Of a stretch of DNA of 14,298 nucleotides, positions 8,309-14,298 are shown piece by piece. The stretch comes from Brachionus koreanus. Lineage: Eukaryota; Rotifera; Eurotatoria; Ploima; Brachionidae. Below the pieces are notes generated by a model that was given only the letters and a program-made list of their open reading frames with translations, was not told the origin of the DNA and ran no database searches. The position numbers and the translations under genes are program-made. Where the stretch lies: positions 642,438-656,735 of the forward strand of contig PJRA01000555.1 in the NCBI GenBank assembly GCA_016987375.1, written 5' to 3'. Within the stretch, counting starts at the first letter, position 1; each line of letters opens with the position of its first letter.

Positions 8309-8880
8309 ATCACTCCAATTTTTGTTTACTCAAAATTTTTACTTTCTTTGCAATACTGATATCAATCACTGAAAAGTCTGTTGTATAAATTAACCCCCAT
8401 TCGAATCACACCTAGACGCTTTTAACAGGCTTACAAACTGTGCATAAAACATAATTTTCAACCCTTATCAACCATAATATGTATATTTTTATTTTTTAAA
8501 TTATTCAACCAACTCAAATTCTTCCTTTTTTTTTTTAAATATTTCTTTAAAAATGTTTTATTTTATGAAGCCCCATTTTTTTCAAAATCCACGATTTTGT
8601 CTGATGCATATTGAAGGACACGCTCAATTTCTTTTTAAGAGGTTCTTGTGATCCATATACAAAGATCATATGCAAACAGAGCAATTTTTACTCTCTTTGG
8701 TAGACTGTAGGCAATATCACTAAAGAAAAGAATAAATAGGGTCTGTGAGAGACAACTACCTATTTAACTTATCAGATGATAAGGTTTGATTGTGGCAATA
8801 TTCTAACTCAAAAATGATCTAAAATTAATTTGAATCTAGGTTCTCAGACAATTTAAAACGAACAATTGCAATTTACCAAC
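8309..8880 (-). pseudogene. Jockey-like reverse transcriptase relic
   Basis: Read on the minus strand, 8760 downward gives GSCLSQTLFILFFSDI, the G-VLSPTLF motif 4 of non-LTR RTs. Next come SLPKRVKIALFAYDLCIW, with the catalytic FADD block at 8676-8665 read as FAYD, and KEIERVLQYASDKIVDF, the helix after it. Upstream, NFRSFL at about 8832-8815 fits the NR-F segment. Further 3', WGLIYTT followed by SVIDISIA (8399-8350) fits the later connection region less securely. There are several stops (TAA after ITRTS, TAG and TAA before GSC) and a frameshift near 8565. The first catalytic Asp is Tyr, so the enzyme would be inactive even without the stops. It is more similar in style to the relic at 6254 than to the one at 11228. 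Confidence 0.65.
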
Positions 8881-9169
8881 AAAAAAATTACGATTATTTG
8901 GCACTTTTAGTGTTAATAAATAATTTTTCTAAACTTTTTCGCTTTATATTCAACATATGAAATTCTAAATTTCGGTTAAAATTGTTTTTTGTTAATTTTT
9001 TTTTCAAAAATTAGATACTCAAATTTATCTTGGATTAATTTACCAAGACCTAAAGGAATGAAGGGTCAAAATTTAAAATTTTTTTAGTGCTGAATAAGAA
9101 AATTAAAGAAAACAATTACACAATGGAATATAAATCCATTTCCACCATTCAACTTTATGAACTTTACTT
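8881..9169. other. Spacer between two reverse transcriptase relics
   Basis: This is A+T-rich DNA with no recognisable motif. A 13-nt string near 9113 (TTACACAATGGA-like) recalls the TGGAGT block of the diverged repeats but does not extend. Confidence 0.4.
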
Positions 9170-9485
9170 GCTTAAATCATCATTTGGGTCAATTTTAAAT
9201 CCTTTACCCTTTTTATGTTTTCACAATTCATTAGGACTTTTTACAATCCCAAAATTTGTTTGATTTGATCGTCTACGTATATAGAAAAAAGTTTTAGTCC
9301 CAATGGACCATCATTTAAAGTAGTTTTGAAGAATGTGGAAATTTCATGATAAATTTTTTTCTATCATTCTTTACACATTATTCACTCTATTGACTTTATC
9401 GAAAGCTTTACTGTCGTGTATTGCACAGACAAAAAGTTTCTTTATCGTCATTTCAAAGTGTTCATATTTAATAAAGACGCAAAAT
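9170..9485 (-). pseudogene. Second-lineage reverse transcriptase relic
   Basis: On the minus strand, KKLFVCAIHDSKAFDKVN (about 9440-9389) is the motif 3 region with the AFD catalytic signature. RMIEKNLS and FHILQNYFK follow. GLKLFSIYVDDQIK (about 9300-9262) corresponds to the SPLLF-IYVDDLI motif 4. VLMNCENIKRVKDLKL (about 9237-9190) resembles the ICE-Y---DLKFN block that normally comes after the catalytic YADD. The YADD block itself is absent, evidently by a deletion near 9245. Stops and frameshifts are present. The IYVDD type of motif 4 and the duplicate coverage of the same RT region show that this is a different lineage from the neighbouring 8309-8880 relic. The plus-strand ORF at 9333-9521 is an antisense shadow. 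Confidence 0.6.
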
Positions 9486-10661
9486 TTGGTAAGGAAACAT
9501 TTGACTATAATTTTTTATTGAAACTAATTCCAATATAATCTTTAAATTACATGAATTAATTATTTAATTAATAAAATAATTAAGATATGCTGAGAATTTT
9601 ATAAAATTTTAATGAATTATCAATTAAGTAAACTAAATTATCTGGCTTTGTTATGATCAGTGTCCATTTGACATATTGTAAGCGAGTTGTCAATATTTTT
9701 GTCTCGGAATATTAAAATGGATTTTGGATTGAATGATTGTTTGCAAGAAAGAATTTAGTTGCATAATCTTTTAATTCTAATGCTTTTTTCCGAAAAACGA
9801 TAATTGCTGTTGAAAGCAAATCTATAATTTCTTTTATCACTCAGTAAATAAGAATAACAAAAAAAAATTAATGTAATTTAAATATTTGCCAGCTCTAGGC
9901 ATATTTTTTTTCTATAGATAAAACTCTTTACATATTTTGTTTTCAGATAGATTTTTCCATCAAAAAATTATTCAATTTCACTACAAGCATTAGAAACTTT
10001 TTTATTTCAAAATGTCAATTATTTAAACATTTTACGAATTGTATTATTGATTATTGTTTAGCTATGCAATTAAATTAAATTGTTGGCTCAGACACAAGGC
10101 TTACATTTTGTTCATGTAGATTCATTTAAAAGAGAGGAAAAACATCTTAAACGCAATGCATTTAATTCCAAGTGTTAATAATTTTTGGCCAAAATTTTCC
10201 GCCTTTCATTTCTCACATAATTACAAAGGCAATTAATTAAAAAAAAAAAAGAATAACGAAAAATCAAAAAAATTATTTCCATAATGACGTAAAATTAACA
10301 AACTAGTTTATTTTTTCTGCCATTATTTTTTGTATTAGAGAATTAAAAATTAAATGTTTATTTTATATTAAGTATGGTTATAAAAGGTATTAAATAAAAA
10401 AAAATTTACCTATTAGATATTGACCTGACTAATGAGTGTCTGAAATTTTAGGCATTTTATTTCATAAATATCTGCTAGTAGTAGTGCGACATACTTTTTA
10501 AAAATGTCTCTGATTTTATTTTTCTAACATCATTTCGTAATTTATCAACAATAAGCTAGATTTTATTTTACACAGAGTAATTAAATGATTTTATGCTTTT
10601 CCAATAAGGTTGAATACAGTAATGTTTAATTATTTGAGTGTTCAGGTAACAAACAAAAAAT
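9486..10661. other. A+T-rich stretch without recognisable gene
   Basis: No domain, transposon terminus or RNA gene was recognised on either strand. A partly open minus-strand frame around 9640-9880 with one internal stop has no recognisable content. A 12-bp palindrome, TTTTGGCCAAAA, lies at 10183-10194. Confidence 0.5.
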
Positions 10662-10928
10662 TTAATGATTGCTCTGATATTCCTCTTCCAATCTTCCTGA
10701 TATTTTTATTGAAGTCAAGCTTACATTCGTTCTAATTGTTACAGAATAAAATTCTCTATTGACTTCTGTTATCATAATTTCAATTAATAATCTGTCTGAA
10801 AAGAGGATTTTTTTTAAATAGTTTGTTACAAATTTCAATGGATCGTTGAATATTGAATTTTTTTTCATATCATGACAAACAAATCGACAACGTCTGTTAG
10901 CTTTGTTAACACTAGAAAGCCTGGCAGA
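10662..10928 (-). other. Unrecognised minus-strand open frame, 88 codons
   Basis: The frame is open from just inside a TAA at 10931-10929 down to the TAA at 10664-10662. Its first ATG is at 10868-10866, giving 68 codons. The sequence is less biased than most chance frames here, with mixed charged and hydrophobic residues such as FVTNYLKKILFSD and KISGRLEEEYQ. I recognise no domain. It may be a relic of a transposon ORF, an isolated exon or chance. A length like this is not improbable for a window of this size. Confidence 0.15.
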
Positions 10929-10934
10929 TTATTG

Positions 10935-11227
10935 ATAAAAATTTCAAATTTAGCTACGAGACAAATCAAATACTTTTACTAAAAAATTAATTAATAATTT
11001 TTTTTTTAAATAAAAAGCAAAATAATTAATTTTTAGAAAATCTATCAAAAAATATTTTAGTTTAAATTTTATAAAAAGTGGTCTAAAAAACCTCTTGGAT
11101 CAAATTTATGAGACGAGAAGGCGTCAATTGTGATGTATTAACGTCATTTGATAATTGACGAGTACTAAGCTAGCGGTTACTTGCTTCATTCCATTCAATT
11201 AAATTAAATTACCATTTTAGTTCATTT
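10935..11227. other. A+T-rich spacer
   Basis: No gene was recognised. An 8-bp inverted repeat, CGTCAATT (11122-11129) and AATTGACG (11153-11160), lies shortly beyond the 3' end of the retrotransposon relic. Confidence 0.4.
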
Positions 11228-11885
11228 GAGTTCTTTATTTCTCCAATTCTTTGATGGTTTTCTTACCTTTCGCCTGCCTTACAGTGTTTATTCCAGGACT
11301 CTTTTTGATTTATTGGACTCTTTTATTTGATTTTCTTCCATCCCAGCCAATAATGTAATCTTTTGTTCTTTATGCATAGACTTTTCAATTCTTCTTAAGC
11401 TACAAGTTAACACTTTTTCTGTCGGATTCAAACGTTGCTTTTACTATACTATTGTAAAGCTTAAGTAGCTGGTAGATTTGCATACTTGTTTGAGATTGCA
11501 TTTTTTGCTTTCAAGTCCAGTGATAAGACGCCACTGTATATTTTTAGGTTTTGCAGTTAGTTTTCTCATTATATAGTCGTTTAAGACAAGGAGCAGAGTT
11601 GGAGAGCGTACCCAGTCCTTGTCTCGCCCCTGTATTTCTTTGACGATTTCAGATTGCCACTTTTCCAGAATTTTACTACGCTCGAATTTTTCGTAGAAGA
11701 GTTTTATCTAGTGACAATTTTCTGGGGTAAACCATAAGATCTAAGTATGGTCGAAAGAGTTTCTATTTGAACGCTATCAAAGGCTGCAAAGTGTATACAC
11801 TTTTCCATTCTAACCTTGGTTCTGTGGTGTTCCTTAGAACAAATATCTAATCAATACATCTTTTCCCTATTCTGAACCCCCCTTA
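11228..11885 (-). pseudogene. Large relic of a non-LTR retrotransposon, RT to C-terminus
   Basis: Minus-strand reading gives, in order, AAFDSVQIETLSTILRSYGL (about 11787-11728, RT motif 3), then PQKIV. After a small frameshift comes a clean frame from 11698 to 11507 with FYEKFERSKILE, SPTLLLVLNDYIMRKLTAK and IQWRLITGLES. These correspond to motif 4 and the I-W-L---LEDLDFADD approach. The sequence then jumps to LLKLYNSIVKATFES (about 11475-11434), ITLLAGMEENQIK, and finally GRRKVRKPSKNWRNKE (11278-11231), the GRPK-TWRR-like C-terminus. The catalytic FADD segment is lost by deletion immediately after LES. This is the best-preserved relic in the window, and its G+C content is visibly higher than its surroundings. 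The C-terminal signature places it in the same broad family as the + strand fragment at 174-362. Confidence 0.7.
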
Positions 11886-12214
11886 TTTTTCCCTAATTTA
11901 TTTATTAAATGTGAACAAAAGTTAAAAAAGACAATCGTCTATCTAGTATTTTTTACCAGTTAACTTTTTAAATATCAAAAAAAAATTTGAGCATTAAATT
12001 TTATATATTTTTAATTTATTTTAAAGTTGAGGAAACACTAAGTAAAAATAGCAAAGAAGCAATTTATCCGTTGTCACATTCATAATTCATCAATTTCATT
12101 ATGAATAAAATTTATTTTTAACGCTTCACATTGACTACATGGCCTTTTCTATTCAGTTTTATTTTAACACATAAAGATTTTTTGTTGAGTGTAGTATCAT
12201 AATCAGTTTAAGTA

Positions 12215-12283
12215 AATGCAAGGCAACTGATGTCGCACTTGTTTATCAAAAGTAAAAGACAAAATGCCGACTTGGCTTGCATT
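12215..12283. repeat. Inverted repeat, 12-bp arms (11/12), upstream of syntrophin
   Basis: AATGCAAGGCAA (12215-12226) pairs with TTGGCTTGCATT (12272-12283), with one mismatch and a 45-nt spacer. It lies about 290 bp upstream of the syntrophin ATG. It could be paired transcription-factor sites or a remnant of a small element. Confidence 0.35.
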
Positions 12284-12560
12284 GAGACCACATGCCTAAA
12301 GCATAATGCTTCCATAACATAAGACAATCTAAAATTTAAATCAAGCATTATTTATTAATATTTAATAAAAAAAAATCAAAAAAAAAATCGAAACAATAAT
12401 TTGTCCTAAATTATGAACACAATAGCTTATTATGAATTTATTTAAAAAAAAAACAACAACTATATATTAAATTAAGTATTAGTAGACAAATGTCTGAGGA
12501 GATGCATCTAATAATTATTTTGTGACTAGATTAAATGAGTTGTTGTTTAATTTATACAAA

Positions 12561-12563
12561 TAG
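12561..12563 (+). other. Possible 3' splice (or trans-splice) acceptor before the syntrophin ATG
   Basis: A T-rich stretch (12541-12553) is followed by TACAAATAG and then CTGTTCGATTTATG. A TAG acceptor 11 nt before the start codon would suit a 5'-UTR intron or a spliced-leader site. AG dinucleotides after T-rich DNA are common here, so this is weak. Confidence 0.25.
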
Positions 12564-12574
12564 CTGTTCGATTT

Positions 12575-13787
12575 ATGTCTATTATTGAAGAGACAACATT
12601 GTCGTCACTGGTCGACATTGACCAAGCAAACTCGACATGGTGCAAAGCGGTAATTTCGATGAGTGCTAACGATTCGAGCATTCATGTCGCGTTCGTCTCG
12701 GACTCGGACGACTCGCTGAGCCGGCTGGCGCCCGCATCACCCACTCTGCCCGCTTCGCCGAGCAAATTCCATCAAGTGCCCGACGACGTTGTCAACCAGT
12801 CAAAGCGTTTTGTTCGCGTGCACAAAACAGACACGTCCGGGCTTGGCATTTCGATAAAAGGCGGTCGCGAGAACAAAATGCCAATTCTAATTAGCAAGAT
12901 ATTTTCTGGCATGGCAGCCGACAACACCGGTCAGTTGTTTGTCGGCGATGCCATTCTATCCGTTAACGGTGTAGACTTGACAGATGTTAGTCATGACGAA
13001 GCTGTTCAACTTTTAAAAAAAGCCGGCAAAACTGTCGACTTAGAAGTCAAATACTTGAAAGAGGTTATGCCTTATTTTAGCCACAAGCAGCGACTAAATG
13101 AAAACAAACAGAGCCGATTGTGTATACCGTTGAAACTGGCTTATGTCAACGATATAAAAGAGGCGAGGACTGTTGAAATTCATATACATTCAGATGATCA
13201 GCAAAATCAGTCTCTTTACAGCATACGCTTTTCGGACGGTCTTCAACACCAGAATTGGTTGAATAGGATTCGTTGTGTTACTTATAGATTGAACGCCCAG
13301 GTTGTTCAAGAGACCAATCAGCTGTTGTTGATGATGGCTAGCAAAACAAGTGTTAATTTTAAGCATGTCGGATGGTTGAACGAGTGCTATCAGAATTCGT
13401 CAGTGACTGGTATTCTTAAGCCTCATGTGCATAGTAAAGTATTGCTAATGGCTTTGACGCACGACTCCATTTTGCTGTATGAAAAAGCGCCGGTCTCGGT
13501 CGACGACTGGCTTCAGCCGAGCATATCCTACTCGTTGATTTGCACCAGAGTTATTTTATGTTCTTATGCCAGCTCGCCAACCGCCCACTCCATCAACAAT
13601 TTCGTTTCTCTAACTTGTTCAAATCGAGACAATTCAAACTGTTATTTTATGACGCGTCATGGAACAAATCGGGGCGTTCAGACACATTACTTTAAGTGTA
13701 TGTCCAATGACGAGGTCAAAAATTGGACTTATTCAATCGAAAAACAAGCCAACACTGCCGTATGTCTGCTTAAGCAAGTCGAATTTG
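12575..13787 (+). CDS. Syntrophin (alpha/beta type), first coding exon, 3' partial
   Basis: Syntrophins are cytoplasmic peripheral-membrane adaptors that bind dystrophin/dystrobrevin and recruit channels and signalling proteins. Residues 21-40 ([10 protein letters not shown]...IHVAF) are the first half of the split PH1 domain. A Ser/Pro-rich linker follows (about 42-75). The PDZ domain (78-160) has the carboxylate-binding loop GLGI (89-92), the syntrophin hallmark [15 protein letters not shown] (96-110) and His140 starting the alphaB helix, as in class I PDZ domains. Residues 183-237 are the second half of PH1, with Trp228. Residues 264-398 form PH2, with GWL near the start, [13 protein letters not shown] and Trp384. 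The start is supported by an in-frame stop at 12548 and by the fit to family N-termini. The frame stays open to TAA at 13823, but homology ends at residue 404 exactly at a GTAAGG donor, leaving phase 1. The syntrophin-unique C-terminus (roughly 60-80 residues) is outside the window. The 5' part is CpG-rich: I counted 62% G+C over 12661-12780. Confidence 0.93.
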
Positions 13788-13793
13788 GTAAGG
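13788..13793 (+). other. 5' splice donor (GTAAGG) ending the syntrophin exon
   Basis: TTTG|GTAAGG fits the donor consensus. It falls right after LLKQVEF, where family members continue with a short -CTW-like segment not found in the following codons ([12 protein letters not shown]). The split codon begins with G (phase 1). The downstream intron has no acceptor followed by recognisable syntrophin sequence before the window ends. Confidence 0.75.
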
Positions 13794-13840
13794 AAAATTT
13801 TTGCACCATTTCAAAAAAAAATTAATTGTTATAAACCTTA

Positions 13841-13846
13841 AATAAA
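13841..13846 (+). promoter_or_regulatory. AATAAA, possible intronic polyadenylation signal
   Basis: AATAAA lies 15 nt beyond the in-frame TAA that closes the read-through of the syntrophin exon, and TGTCTTATTCCC follows it. If used, it would make a short isoform with a 12-residue intron-encoded tail and no C-terminal unique domain. AATAAA is frequent in DNA this A+T-rich, so the site is only suggestive. Confidence 0.2.
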
Positions 13847-14158
13847 TATGTCTTATTCCCGATCTGTTAGGATCCGGTGGTTTGTGGTTATAACACAAAT
13901 AATGTGTAAAGAAATTAAATAATGCTATATTTAAATAATAACTTTATTAATTAGTGGCCGCTTCTAGTCTAAACAAATAATAAAAAAGAAAAAGTTATAG
14001 TATAGATCCTTCATGGTCTTTTATAATAATAACAACAAATATAATAGAGCTCCGTGTCTAATATTTTACTAGTGACTTGCTAAACGCATGAGATCAAAGT
14101 ATTGCACTGTGAAACTATAGACATATAAGTTGGCTAGACTTTGTGTTATAGTTATTGA

Positions 14159-14298
14159 TAGGGCTGGTAGAACGGTTCCGTGAAACCGGTTTGAAAACGG
14201 TTTTTGAAAGAACCGGTTCTGTTTTCAAAACCGGTTTTTGAAATCGGCTTTGAAAACAGAACCTGTTTGAGAACCGGCTCTTAACCGGTTTTGTAATT
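14159..14298 (+). mobile_element. Terminus of a hAT-like DNA transposon (partial)
   Basis: TAGGGCTGGTAGAACGG starting at 14159 fits the YARNG start of hAT terminal inverted repeats. The preceding GTTATTGA (14151-14158) would be the 8-bp target duplication. The next 130 nt are packed with AACCGGTT, perfect at 14184, 14211, 14229 and 14283, plus degenerate versions. They also form a hairpin with 23-bp arms (14215-14237 with 14241-14263, 21/23 matches, 3-nt loop). Such subterminal arrays are typical transposase-binding regions. The other end lies outside the window, so neither the duplication nor the element size can be confirmed. It sits in the presumed syntrophin intron. Confidence 0.55.
14209..14263. 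repeat. Hairpin with AACCGGTT motifs inside the hAT-like end
   Basis: AGAACCGGTTCT (14209-14220) is a perfect 12-bp palindrome. It overlaps a longer foldback whose outer 15 bp, GGTTCTGTTTTCAAA and TTTGAAAACAGAACC, are perfect complements. Confidence 0.75.

Larger units (their letters stand above)
11886..12574 (+). other. Upstream region of the syntrophin gene
   Basis: This is A+T-rich, with no coding potential seen. It should hold the promoter and 5' untranslated region, but TATA-like strings are too frequent to single one out. It contains an inverted repeat at 12215-12283 and a possible splice acceptor at 12561-12563. The in-frame TAA at 12548-12550 closes the syntrophin frame upstream. Confidence 0.4.

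Noticed and set aside
9113..9126. Third copy of the TGGAGT-centred diverged repeat
   Set aside because: Similarity does not extend beyond about 13 nt.
9333..9521. 62-codon plus-strand ORF
   Set aside because: Antisense shadow of the minus-strand reverse transcriptase relic.
11584..11624. 9-bp inverted repeat AGACAAGGA / TCCTTGTCT
   Set aside because: Lies inside the RT relic and is explained by its former coding sequence.
12450..12475. TATA-like string as syntrophin promoter
   Set aside because: Such strings occur throughout this A+T-rich DNA, and nothing singles this one out.
13659..13841. 60-codon plus-strand ORF overlapping the syntrophin exon
   Set aside because: Alternative frame within the well-supported PH2-coding sequence.
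1..14298. CRISPR array, bacterial operon or integron-like structure
   Set aside because: No regularly spaced direct repeats and no clustered same-strand ORFs with ribosome binding sites. Syntrophin and LINE relics show animal DNA.

Overview
The window is invertebrate-type animal nuclear DNA. It is strongly A+T-rich, has one recognisable host gene near the right end, and otherwise consists of a long gene-poor stretch scattered with decayed transposable elements. There is no operon structure and no CRISPR array. I found no intact tRNA or rRNA gene. The host gene is a syntrophin, an animal-specific adaptor of the dystrophin complex, and the retroelement remnants are of animal non-LTR type. I cannot name the phylum from this sequence alone.

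Layout. Positions 174-362 hold the in-frame relic of a non-LTR retrotransposon C-terminus (+ strand). Positions 363-2941 are A+T-rich with two GC-rich hairpins (1003-1020, 1178-1209) and one tiny ORF. Positions 2942-3143 and 6052-6195 are two copies of a SINE-like repeat with a tRNA-like B box. Positions 4617-5036 carry a 139-codon ORF of doubtful reality with hydrophobic segments. Positions 5157-5277 are a compact 121-bp MITE with 17-bp terminal inverted repeats and TA duplications. Relics of reverse transcriptases lie at 6254-6480 (+), 8309-8880 (-), 9170-9485 (-) and 11228-11885 (-). A weakly conserved repeat pair (6661-7030 and 7924-8250) is interleaved with them.

Positions 12575-13787 are the first coding exon of a syntrophin, with a split PH1 domain, a class I PDZ domain and a PH2 domain. 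It ends at a good GTAAGG donor, so the C-terminal syntrophin-unique domain lies in exons beyond the window. The presumed intron that follows contains, at its visible end (14159-14298), what looks like the terminus of a hAT-like DNA transposon rich in AACCGGTT motifs.

The parts do not form a functional system together. The picture is one conserved muscle/synapse adaptor gene beside a transposon graveyard. The retroelement fragments come from at least three lineages, and all show stops, frameshifts or lost catalytic residues. I did not find a convincing new biological system. The best leads are the MITE, the SINE-like family, the hAT-like terminus in the syntrophin intron, and the question of whether syntrophin has a short intronically terminated isoform.
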